Shown here one piece after another: positions 45,099 to 56,371 of a stretch of 64,000 bases of DNA. The DNA is from Colocasia esculenta (taxonomy: Eukaryota; Streptophyta; Magnoliopsida; Alismatales; Araceae), in NCBI GenBank assembly GCA_014218235.1, contig CM024760.1:139825245-139889244 (forward strand), in the 5' to 3' direction. The stretch's first letter is position 1; the number at the start of each line of letters is the position of its first letter. A program made the translations under genes and the position numbers. The notes below the pieces were generated by a model that did no database searches, had not been told where the DNA came from, and saw only the letters and a list, made by a program, of their open reading frames with translations.

Positions 45099-48090
45099 TG
45101 TCATGCCCCGACGCGGAATATCGGAGTGCGAAGGCAGTTGCAAGAAAAAGGTATAGAGCGTATACTAGACATCAAACCATTGCACATTGAATAATACTAA
45201 AGAAAATCTTTCTCATTAATAACTTTTCAAATGTCTAGTTACAACCACTAATATCAGAGCCATTCTATAGGGCCCAATTACATTTCAATAAAAGGAAATA
45301 ACTAACTACAATTCTAAGATAACATAATGACTCGAGGGTACTCCGGGCTTCACCCTTGGTCATTCCCTTCCTCGTGAGTGTATGTGTCATCCTCGGTCTC
45401 ACCTGAGAACAAAACATCAAATAACGTAGGGTGAGCGATAACGCCCAGTAGGACTTCAATCTCAGGCTCAAGCAGGCTCTAAATAATTAACGCATTTAAT
45501 GGCAGAGTGTCTAAAGATAGCAGGTACAAGAGAGTCGAAATATAGTAAGAGATAGCACAACAGGTAATAGCACGAGATCGAGTATAGTTTCCAAAAATAG
45601 CACAAGTATCGAGTAAAACACGAATAGCAGGATGGCCATAGCACAACTAGCTCAAGTATGGTAATAGCACGACGAGTATAGCACTTGTTTGTCATTCTAG
45701 ACATCGAGATAGTATAGCACGTTTTGTGTTTAGATTGTCATATAGATAGTCGAGATAGATAGCACTTGAGTGTAATGCCAAACACTCTGATCATTTAACT
45801 CCCATGGGCACTAGCACTTTCGGGCGCACATCCCAGGACCAGATCGGGCCCTTTATATATTGCCAGGCATTGGTTATATTGTTTATCTTTAGACAATCAG
45901 TCAATGGCCAATATAGAGTACCAAGAAGTAGATGAGAGCACTAGATGAATAGACGAGATAGTAGAGAGAACGTGAATAGACGAGTGAGTAGAGTACAGAT
46001 GAGAGCTAGTGGACATTGCACGTAATGCGACGAGTAAACAGGCGATAGTAACAGTTGCACAACACGTGCACGTCGTATTGGCAGTCAGGTGGAATTTACG
46101 ATCTTCTCGCTGGCCATGTTAAGCACAAGTCCAGAAGTCCGACGTGATTCAAGGTAAGAGCGAACTTCTAATAGCCGTTTAGATCATATCGATCCCTAAA
46201 GGTGTAATGGGTGTTAGGGTACAACCGGCTCGTCGACCATGTGGGAATGCATGATCAGAGGAGACTTACGGAGGCCTTGTGCAAGGGTTCACTAGTCCGG
46301 AGAAAGGAATATCCGACAGAGAGTTCACCACAAGCCAAGTAAAGTGTGTATATAAAAGCAGGTACTCGACGTTCTAGAGGAATTCTAGAACAGTGGAGCG
46401 TCGATATCGGTATATAAACAACGCAAGGAACGAATACAAGTCCTTTAAAATAGGGCAGTTAATATACTTTATTGCAATAAATTACCAGATACATTATGAG
46501 ATATTTTATGCCAGATTTCAGCCATATATGGATGGTTCATGTGTGTGCATGTGTAAGAGAGATCATAGATAGAACAGAAGTCGTGAATATGTATTTTAAA
46601 ACATTCAATAAAGCTCCATTTTAAAACAGGTGTTTTTACTGCAGGTATGACTATTAAAAAGGCGTAAGGATATTTTAGAAAGTGAGAGCAATAAATTTTA
46701 TGGGTTTTCATGCAAAATCCTGTGAAGGCGACATAGGCCAGTAAGGATAGCGACAGGGTCAGGCAGATCGCGACAGTGGCTTGTACAGATCGCGACATGA
46801 CTTGCATACCAAGGGCTGGGAACGCGACAGGGGCAGGAAAGGGTTGCGACAGGACAGGCACAGGGATAACGACGGCTTACCTGTCGCTTTCTAAACTCGA
46901 CGGGTAGGCTGTCGCGATCGGACCCCAGAAGGCGACATATCGGGCCATCGCTTTCTGGTGGTCTGCGCCTGACTCTGACAGGAGTCAGACCAGACATTGG
47001 ATTGCAGACCAGAAATATTAGATTTTGATACAGGGTCGTTCAGAAAATCATAACTAATAGTATACACGATGAAAAATCATGAACTAGGGGCAAATGAAAA
47101 TAGACATGCGAGAGTACTTCTAGTAATTAGGAATTTGAAAGCAATCATAGTATCGACATAGTTCTAACAAGTTGAACAAGAAGTAACCTGATTCTAGGTG
47201 CAGCAGAGATGAATGATTTCATTCGAGGAACATGATTGATAAAAATTAGGGCTTTTAGGGGCAAAAGATCCCTAACAACAAGTAGTATCCACAGTAAAAT
47301 TTTCGTAGCATGGGAACAAGTGTACATGCAGATCTGATTTAAACATGATGACTCGGGGTTATCATGGTTGCAAAACTTCAAAAATCAAGAACAAAAGATT
47401 GGCTCGATGAAAAATTATGAAACGAGAGGGCTTTTGTTCCTGGTGATTGGAACTACCTATAGATGGATTTGATTTAGTTTTGCTTGTGAGAATGCCTACC
47501 TTTGACTCGATTTATCTTCTAGGGCTTAGAACTCTAAGAACGAAGGAAGAAGCTTGATGGATCTTCCTCTCCTCGATTTCTCCTCCTCCTTGGCCTCTTC
47601 TCCACGTCCAAGAACCCCTTTGCACGAGCTAGGGCCGGCCATGAGGGCTTAAGAGGTGTATTTATATAAATACAAGTTCCTATTCCTACTACTACTCAAA
47701 TTCCCCTTAATTACGAGATTTCCTAACTCCACCTTTCCTCTCTTGCTTTCCAATCTCTAATTGGGTTAGGATAGTATCTAAATTTGTGCTAGACTATATG
47801 GGGTAGGTTTAGGAATCCTATTCCAACTCTAATTGCTACTTTTATTGCTTTAATAACCCCTTTCCAATTAGGAGATAATTAAACTCCGAATTTAGGGTAT
47901 TTTCTTTTATTTACTATTTGTAAATTCATATTTTGACCCAATAAATTCTAGGGGATCCATTAAGCAAAGCCCATTACTCTTTTCCATTTAATGGGTTTTA
48001 TTTAATGCTCTTTTCATTGAATATCCCTTTAGCTAAGTTTTTAACTTATTCTTTAAATTTTTATTTTTCTCAAAATTTCAGGTTGCTACA
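45099..48090 (+). mobile_element. solo LTR, S family
   Basis: 2992 bp, TGTCATGCCCCGACGCGG to GGTTGCTACA, with perfect GTTTA duplications at 45094-45098 and 48091-48095, inserted in the LGAG 5' LTR (the 3' LTR has the uninterrupted site near 52818). TATATAAAA near 46353 and a GCGAC cluster at 46725-46945. ORFs inside are not conserved with the 1-2301 copy. Confidence 0.95.
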
Positions 48091-48344
48091 GTTTAAATCC
48101 TGTTAACAGTAGTATCATGTTAGGGTTAACTGAGACATGTGGAATTTATGGATGTAACATATAAAATGATTCAACAGAATAAGTAAAACATGTGAATAAT
48201 GTGTGAAAATGCGATAAAGTGAATGTAATGTGTAATAATTAGGCCGAAAATGACACGGCTACCCTAGAGGCTTCGAGAGCTGTACATAGAAAAGTCCCTA
48301 TGGAATGCTCTATGTGTGAAAAGTTCGTCCTTAAGGCATTAGGA

Positions 48345-48445
48345 AAATCCTGGAGGTGGACAAGTACCACTGGATAGGGTGGAGAGGGCTTCTCCCGGTC
48401 TGCGTAGTTACCAAGATTCACCACTGTATTGCCTAGGTGGTGGGT
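48345..48445 (+). other. three-hairpin module of L-family LTR (LGAG 5' copy)
   Basis: GTGG (48356-48359) with CCAC (48367-48370); GGAGA (48381-48385) with TCTCC (48391-48395); CACCAC (48419-48424) with GTGGTG (48437-48442) around a loop ending GCCTAG. The 3' LTR copy is at 53082-53168. Confidence 0.78.
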
Positions 48446-49956
48446 ATGTGATTATGAGTTGTGTTATGTGTTATGAGATGTGATGAGTTGTGTTATGGTG
48501 AGTTATGAGAATGAGATATTTGTTAGTGTCCTCTACTGGTAGTTAGGACCATGTGTCATGGCAATTTGTTTAAGCAATGAAATATGAATAAAGTGTGAAA
48601 TGATATGTGAATGTGGCACATGGTGAGTGCAAATAATATGATATGTGAAAACAAGAGTAAATGATATGATAATTATGTGAAATGAGATGTGAGGGAGAGT
48701 TAATGCAAATGAGAGAGTGCTTGCATGTGAAAACTAGTTTATTAGCATGCTATGTTTATGTTTTCCATATGTTAATATCTCAATTGAAATGTCATGCTTA
48801 GTATCATATCATGTAGTTTACAATTCGTCATGTAATGGTGCATGTGAGTAAACTTAGACAACCATGTTATTTATGCAACACAAAATATGAACATGTAGAC
48901 TTGTCGAAGGGATAATATAATATGTGAATAATTATAGATCCATGTAATTGAATGTAATGCATATAAGAACAGCAAGTAAAGTGTGATTATGAACATGGTA
49001 AATGCATGAATAATATTTGGATTCCATGCTAGTTGAAATGCTCAATTAGTATAAAGTTTCATACTTAAGTGCCTATTGTTGCTAAATGGTTTTACCATGT
49101 TTTAACCTTCAATTCATGCTATAAAATGTGAAGCTATGTGCATGTGGTTTTATTATGAAAAAAAAAACAGCAAGCAAATTGTACAATTAAATACGAAAAG
49201 TGCATGTGAAAAGAAAGTAGTCATCATGCTAGCTTGTTCTTTTCCCTTATGCTCACTTTTATGCTTTAGTGGTAGAGATATCTATGGAATGAAATAATGT
49301 GTGGACGAACCATGCTACATGTTAGGTGTATGAAATATGTACATGTGTATAATGTAATGTTCATGATTTAGAATAGAAATATGATAGACTAAAGCATGCT
49401 CATGTGAATAAAATATGTGTTGCTAGTTAGGAGTAAGGACCATGTGTACCCTCGTGTTTTGATGATAGTGTGCATCTCTTTATTGTTAGTGGCTTAGTGC
49501 GAGTGTGACATGTTTAAGTTTAAGTCTTTGGTTTGCTTGCTGAGTCTTTGGACTCACTCTTACTTCGGCATACATGTTGACAGGTATCGTGTACTAGAAG
49601 GAAGCTTAGTGAGGATCGCCATTTAGAAGACTGTTTTGTGGACTGCTACTAGTTGTACTTTTCTTTTTCTCATAGTATGAAAAGAATTATTGTATGGACA
49701 ATATTTGGACAATGTAGTTCTTTTATCTTGTATTAATGTGGACATTGTCTTTTATTTCGCTATTTAGATGGTGGAATGTGTGTTGGTGATGGATTAAAAG
49801 TTGAGTTATTTATTTTAATCTGTTGTACTCTAGTGCTATCCAGGTACATATCAACCTATCGACTAATGTTGGGTACATGTCCCACTGTGACGACGCCCTT
49901 TATACCAATGGGGATTGGTATAATCGTACCGGTATGAAGAGGGTCATTACAGAGAT

Positions 49957-49968
49957 TGGTATCAGAGC
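49957..49968 (+). promoter_or_regulatory. LGAG primer-binding site
   Basis: TGGTATCAGAGC, initiator-Met type, five bases after the LTR. Confidence 0.93.
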
Positions 49969-50137
49969 CCAAGGTTGAGACTGTACATGGATAGACCATC
50001 ACCGTCACAATATTGCAAAGTCTTCATAGGGAATTGTCCATATATGTAGAATTTACTAATAATAGATGGAAGATAGTAAGGAGAATAGTTAGAATATAGT
50101 AACCTAGGTTCTAACTGGGTTACTTATTTTACAGACC

Positions 50138-50674
50138 ATGACTGGACGTGGTAAACGTAGTGCTCAGTCTAGGAGGTATGAGCAGAACCGCAAGTTGAAG
50201 AATTTCTTAAAAGGGCTTAAACCCTCAGTGAGAGCTATGCTTCTGGAGCTTGATTCTTATACCTTGGAAGAAATTCTAGGTGTGGCAACCAAGCAAGGAA
50301 GTAGAGCGGGACCTCTCCAAGAGGGGGAGGCAACTCCAAAGGAGGATGTGACCAAGCCATTCCAAAGGCAAGATAAGAAGAAGGAGAAACTCGTGGAAAG
50401 TCAACAATCGACTGTGACCTCAATTAGCGAGAAACACGAGTGCATCCAATGCGGGAAGCGTCATGGCGGGAACGCATGTTGGAGAAAGGAAGGAAGGTGT
50501 CTTAAATGCGGCAGCAAGGAGTATTGGCTTAAGGAGTGTCCGAATCTGAAGACAAAGTTCGCTCCACGAGGTGCTTCATCGACGGCAATAAAGGAGCAAG
50601 GAGTAGCTGGTGATGACCTCGGCGGCGTCACCACAGGTACTCGATGCGATCTTCGAGGACGAAGATCTTTTTAA
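50138..50674 (+). pseudogene. LGAG gag C-terminal part fused to the end of pol
   Basis: The internal region is only 735 bp. The ORF reads a basic N-terminal part (KRSAQSRRYEQNRKLKNFLK), a gag-like segment (LELDSYTLEEILGVATKQGS), and two zinc knuckles of the plant Ty3 (Tekay/Del-like) kind: CIQCGKRHGGNAC and CLKCGSKEYWLKEC. In the second the canonical His is Tyr. About 50637-50671 another frame reads IFEDEDLFKEGE, resembling the C-terminus of Ty3 pol, so nearly all of protease, RT, RNase H and integrase has been deleted between. The gag N-terminus also seems missing. This could be a deletion derivative moved in trans. Confidence 0.75.
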
Positions 50675-50686
50675 AGAGGGGGAGAG
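50673..50686 (+). promoter_or_regulatory. LGAG polypurine tract
   Basis: AAAGAGGGGGAGAG directly before the 3' LTR. Confidence 0.9.
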
Positions 50687-53600
50687 TGTGATGCCCTGAA
50701 TTTTTATTCACTTATAATTTGTGCATGTGCATTTGATTGTTGCAAGTGTGGTAGGTGTATTTAGTAGTGTATATTGTAATTCTATATTCCTCATGAATAA
50801 CATGCATGTATTTTTATGATATTTAGGTGAGAATATGCAATTAGCTAAATTGTGCATATTGTGTATATTAAGAATCCCATGCATATAGTACTTAAGTAAT
50901 GTTGTGCAAGTTTAATCTAATTACCGGTGCGCATGTTGTATCTATCTATTTCATGCATAATGTACATAAGTATGTTACACCGTGTGTGTATACTATATAT
51001 ATGTCAAATCAAGTGTGTGCATGCAAGAACTATTGTGTGGAGTAGATTATTCCTAGCTAACTTAATTCATATTGCCTCCTAATGATTGTGAAGCCCTCGC
51101 AATTCTTGTCATTTCATTTTGCCGCGTGTTGAGTCACGCTTATGTAAAACATCATGTACGCATAGGTAGATATCTACGTACATATTATCTTAGTGTACTT
51201 ATGTATGCATGTGTATGTCTAGGTATAAATATTGTTGATTGCATGGTGTAGTAATATGCATGTTATATCTTATACATTGTATGTATATACATAGTTTAAA
51301 TACAGTTCTTTGCATGGTTTTGGTGTGCTGGCCGATAGCATCTTGGCGTCAACATGAGTGGACGTTTATGATAAGTAAACGTCCATATCGATGGACGTTA
51401 ATGGTATGTAGACGGCCAGCTTTGTGGACGTCTATTTCCCTAATTTTCTGTGCACTACGGAATGCAGAGAGCATGGATTGGGCTAGCTCCCTGATTGGGG
51501 AGATGTCACCTACGTCTCTCCCATCACCTGTGCGCCAAGCCTCTATGCTCAACTTATAAAACTACCTTCCCTAGTGACTAGAAGAGCCCTCTTGGCTCTT
51601 GCAAAGTGAAACCCTAGCTGTGAGTGGGAGCATGAGAGAAAACCTGACTTTGGGAGCTCAGATCCGGTGATTGAAGGCAGCTTCTGGGGATCTACCACGA
51701 CAAGGAGGAAGTCCAAGCATAGGAGAAGACTTCCCCGGTGCTAGACTGCGGCCTACAACGCCCTAGAACCCGGAGCAAAGGAGTTTTGGAGGCTTCTTTG
51801 CACTGCCCAAGGAGAGCTTCTTTCGCCATTTTGATCCGTTTGGAGATTTTTCTAAAGGCAAGTAAACCCTAGATCTTAAGCTTGTGCATGTCCCCTAAGT
51901 CCTAGGTATTTTTGTGGGTTTTAATTCGTGTCCTGGAGCCCTACATTCCCCTTTCTTTCAAGCTCGGTCTGTGTTTTTACACAGACAGGAACTTGACGGC
52001 AAGATCCCTTGCCGTCAAGATCTTGTGTTGACGGCATGCGATGATGCCGTCAACCTCTGTGAACGGCCACCCCCTTGCCGTTTAGTTCTTAAGGACAGAA
52101 CAGTGAACTGTTCGTCCCTATATGATTAATTTCCGGACTTCTTCGCATGAGGATATAGTGTAAATTTTATATGTTATGTAAATTAGCTAATAGAATGTGT
52201 TGTGAGATTTTTATGTTTTTCTGTAATTAGTATGAATTGTTAGAATTATGTTAAATACATGTTTGATATGCTCCTTAATGTGGTAGCTTCCTGATTACCT
52301 GATCTATGTTGTATTTGAGTGCCACATAATTTGTGGAGGATATGTCTACACCTTAGTCCATGTCTTGAGAATTTAGGAACTTTCCCATGACCATGCAATA
52401 TAATGTAATTTCTGTATTGAAAATAAAGAATACATGTAGGTTATGTTAAAAATCTCAGAAAATTGTATGACGCTAGATAATTTCGGGGAAATTTCTATGG
52501 TAATATGAATGCTAGACACAGGTTTGTGAACTATTAAATTCGATCCTAGCATTTTGAGTCCATGTTAAACTGATTTATGAATAGCATGTAAATGAGTGTT
52601 TTATTTTCTATAAATTCTGCATAGCTTAGAAAAATATGAAAAATTTGCATGTATGATCTGAAACCTTCAACAAGTCTGTGGTTAAATTCTCATATGATTT
52701 GGGGAACAGAAAGTAATATTCATGTAAATTTCACATGAAAATAGGAATTAAAGTGTGTACATCGAGATGATTTACTTGTTGATTGATCTCAGTATGATTG
52801 AGATAATTTTTCTGAGTGTTTAAATCCTGTTAACAGTAGTATCATGTTAGGGTTAACTGAGACATGTGAATTTATGGATGTAACATATAAAATGATTCAA
52901 CAGAATAAGTAAAACATGTGAATAATGTGTGAAAATGCGATAAAGTGAATGTAATGTGTAATAATTGGGCCGAAAATGACACGGCTACCCTAGAGGCTTC
53001 GAGAGCTGTACATAGAAAAGTCCCTATGGAATGCTCTATATGTGAAAAGTTCGTCCTAAAGGCATTAGGAAAATTCTGGAGGTGGACAAGTACCACTGGA
53101 TAGGGTGGAGAGGGCTTCTCCCGGTCTGCGCAGTTACCAAGATTCACCACTGTATTGCCTAGGTGGTGGGTATGTGATTATGAGTTGTGTTATGTGTTAT
53201 GAGATGTGATGAGTTGTGTTATGTGGTGAGTTATGAGAATGAGATATTTGTTAGTGTCCTCTACTGGTAGTTAGAACTATGTGTCATGGCAATTTGTTTA
53301 AGCAATGAAATATGAAAAAAGTGAGAAATGACATGTGAATGTGGCACATGGTGAGTGCAAATAATATGATATGTGAAAGCAAGAGTAAATGATATGATAA
53401 TTATGTGAAATGAGATGTGAGGGAGAGTTAATGCAAATGAGAGAGTGCTTGCATGTGAAAACTAGTTTATTAGCATGCTATGTTTATGTTTTCCATATGT
53501 TAATATCTCAATTGAAATGCCATGCTTAGTATCATATCATGTAGTTTACAATTCATCATGTAATGGTGCATGTGAGTAAATTTAGACAACCATGTTATTT

Positions 53601-54676
53601 ATGCAACACAAAATGTGAACATGTAGACTTGTCGAAAGGATAAGATAATATGTGAATAATTATAGATCCATGTAATTGAATGTAATGCATATAAGAACAG
53701 CAAGTAAAGTGTGATTATGAACATGGTAAATGCATGAATAATATTTGGATTCCATGCTAGATGAAATGCTCAATTAGTATAAAGTTTCATACTTAAGTGT
53801 CTATTGTTGCTAAATGGTTTTACCATGTTTTAACCTTCAATTCATGCTATAAAATGTGAAGCTATGTGCATGTGGTTTTATTATGAAAAAAAACAGCAAG
53901 CAAATTGTACAATTAAATACGAAAAGTGCATGTGAAAAGAAAGTAGTCATCATGCTAGCTTGTTCTTTTCCCTTATGCTCACTTTTATGCTTTAGTGGTA
54001 GGGATATCTATGGAATGAAATAATGTGTGGACGAACCATGCTACATGTTAGGTGTATGAAATATGTACATGTGTATAATGTAATGCTATGATTTAGAATA
54101 GAAATATGATAGACTAAAGCATGCTCATGTGAATAAAATATGTGTTGCTAGTTAGGAGTAAGGACCATGTGTACCCTCGTGTTTTGATGATAGTGTGCAT
54201 CTCTTTATTGTTAGTGGCTTAGTGCGAGTGTGACATGTTTAAGTTTAAGTCTTTGGTTTGCTTGCTGAGTCTTTGGACTCACTCTTACTTCGGCATACAG
54301 GTTGACAGGTATCGTGTACTAGAAGGAAGCTTAGTGAGGATCGCCATTTAGAAGACTGTTTTGTGGACTGCTACTAGTTGTACTTTTCTTTTTCTCATAG
54401 TATGAAAAGAATTATTGTATGGACAATATTTGGACAATGTAGTTCTTTTATCTTGTATTAATGTGGACATTGTCTTTCTATTTCGCTATTTAATGGTGGA
54501 ATGTGTGTTGGTGATGGATTAAAAGTTGAGTTATTTATTTTATTCTGCTGTACTCTAGTGCTATCCAGGTACATATCAACCTATCGACTAGTGTTGGGTA
54601 CATGTCCCACTGTGACGACGCCCTTTATACCGATGGGGATTGGTATAATCGTACCGATATGAAGAGGGTCGTTAGA
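50687..54676 (+). mobile_element. LGAG 3' LTR
   Basis: 3990 bp, TGTGATGCCCTGAATTTT to GGGTCGTTAGA (terminal CA changed to GA), followed by GTGTA at 54677-54681. It carries neither the LINE nor the solo S LTR and so shows the original structure. TATAAAA near 51557, hairpin chain 51968-52082, three-hairpin module 53082-53168. No protein-coding function. Confidence 0.95.
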
Positions 54677-54681
54677 GTGTA

Positions 54682-54970
54682 CTTAGAAATGTTTTTCGTA
54701 ATGAAAGTTGACAGTGTGTTGACACTTAGGCTTACTGTGTCAACACCAATAAGACTGTAAAGGTTATATGATATAATACATGTATGCCTTTACTTTAACA
54801 CATTAATTTTCATACAAAATAAAGTGTGGTATAAATAAATAATTTTGTTTAGTAAATAACTAAAAGATTTTGTCATAAGCAAAAACAATGATCAAGCAAT
54901 TGTAAGAGATAAATGCACAACAATTCTTTTAAACATAAATAAACCATTTGTAAAGGATAACTGTTCATCA
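54682..54970 (-). mobile_element. NA3 3' LTR (reverse), start segment
   Basis: The minus strand begins TGATGAACAGTTATCCTTTA at 54970, related to the starts of NA2 and SIR4, and continues across the LGAG and inverted-repeat insertions to 40210. Confidence 0.75.
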
Positions 54971-55231
54971 ATTCCCCCCCGTTTTGTTAATGACAAAAAT
55001 AATCTTTTATATAGATAGTGTAAACAAATTTTAATCAATTATTTAGATTTTGTTTGTTGTTCTTCTATCTATTCGATATAGCTTTTCACTTCTCCCCCTT
55101 TATGGCATTAACAGAAAGGAATAAGACAGAGAAAGAGAGACAAAGTTGAGGAAGAACAAGTATATATTAATAACTGAAAATCATTTGTAGAAACTTCAAT
55201 AAGTTTGAGGGAGATAGAGAGAAGGTGGGAC
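54971..55231 (-). promoter_or_regulatory. NA3 3' non-coding region with two polypurine tracts
   Basis: On the minus strand AACAAAACGGGGGGGAAT abuts the LTR (54971-54988), and AAAGGGGGAGAAG lies about 120 bases upstream (55089-55101). The arrangement is the same as NA1 and NA2. Confidence 0.7.
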
Positions 55232-55993
55232 TTAATCAAAGAAGGGTTGAAGAAGATTCCACAGCTTCTTCTCATTATTAGGGAATATATGGATAAAGAC
55301 ATAACTATCTAACTTATAGGAAGGCCCTACTACAGGAATTTTCCTAAAGGACTTAAGGTGCCTGCAATGATACCAAAGAAGTTTTTGGTGAAGAACATCA
55401 CCAGGCAAGGATTGCCTAGGGGGAATGAATATCCTACTAGGAGCCTGATGCAAAAACTCATGAACTGTGATATTCCACTGAAGACCTTGAGATTGGGCTA
55501 CAGTCTTAGCCTTGTAATAGATGTTGTATCTCTCTGTCCATTTCAGAGAGAGAAAATTCCAAAGGTTATCATAACCTTTAGTCAAATAGGTAGAGGAAGA
55601 TAATTTCTGCTTTCTGCACTCTTGGGCTTCTTTAGGGTAACACACTGCCCACTACTTTTCTGTCAGTCTCTCAGACTCAACAAAGTTGTGCTGAAAATCT
55701 TTGAGATATACTGAATTCTTGTGGGGATACATCAGGACAAAACAATGAAAAGATAACTTGATGTTGTACTTCATCTTGAACCTGACTGCTAACTTGATGT
55801 GCCTATTGAAAATTACTTGAGCAAAAGTTTTTCTGAATGAGATGGCACCTATCAGGTTGGGGTATAGTCCGGAGGGAAATCCAATGTTCATGGATGGAGT
55901 GATTTCCCTTTGCCCTTTAAGTAACGTGGCCCATTGACTCCGACTGACATCAACAAGATTTAACCTGAATCCGTCTTCATTAAATTTCTTCAT
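55232..55993 (-). pseudogene. NA3 ORF, conserved C-terminal domain
   Basis: One minus-strand frame of about 250 codons with a single TAG at 55649-55651. It contains SRSQWATLLKGQREITPSMN, FRKTFAQVIFNRHIKLAVRF, ESERLTEK before the stop, then YPKEAQECRKQKLSS and KWTERYNIYYKAK, ending ...NLLQPFFD*. The blocks ESER, KWTERY and the LHQA/LQHA region match the NA2 ORF at 10680-10980 in order. No known catalytic motif. Conservation in two divergent elements suggests a real protein domain specific to these non-autonomous elements. Confidence 0.6.
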
Positions 55994-56371
55994 TCTGTTG
56001 AAAATGACTTGCTGCTCTTTGATGAATCTCTAAACATATCAATGAATCTGAGATCCAAATGAAAGAAAACATTCAAAAAGTTGTTCATGGTTTTAGCTAT
56101 TCTGAACTTGGCTGCTTCACCAGGGTAAAAGATAGGAATTCCTCATGAGAAAGACTACGGCTTTTCTGAGTGATGAGATTTAGATCAACTAGAGGAACTT
56201 CTTGGGTTTTGATCAAAAGAGGGAGCTAGTCTTCAAATTTGTAGTCTGACAACCCATGGACTTCAAGAAAGACTTTGATTTGCAAAAATTCTTGGAAATG
56301 AGCAAAATTGTGCTCAGAATGGTAAACAAAAGCATACCAAAATGGAGGTAGTAGGGAGTTGGGTTTATATT

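Larger units (their letters stand above)
42407..49951 (+). mobile_element. LGAG 5' LTR (with two insertions)
   Basis: Starts TGTGATGCCCTGAATTTT after GTGTA (42402-42406) and ends GGGTCATTACA, followed by a primer site. Without the LINE (42915-43477) and the solo S LTR with its duplication (45099-48095), it is about 3.98 kb, matching the 3' LTR (3990 bp). Divergence is about 2% by eye over the first 450 bases. Core promoter TATAAAA at 43831-43837, leader, hairpin chain, three-hairpin module and TGAGTC...GACTCA (49541-49556) follow in order. Confidence 0.94.

Noticed and set aside
54677..54681. LGAG without target duplication
   Set aside because: Placing the LTR start at TGTGATGCC (42407) instead of TGATGCC gives a perfect GTGTA pair.
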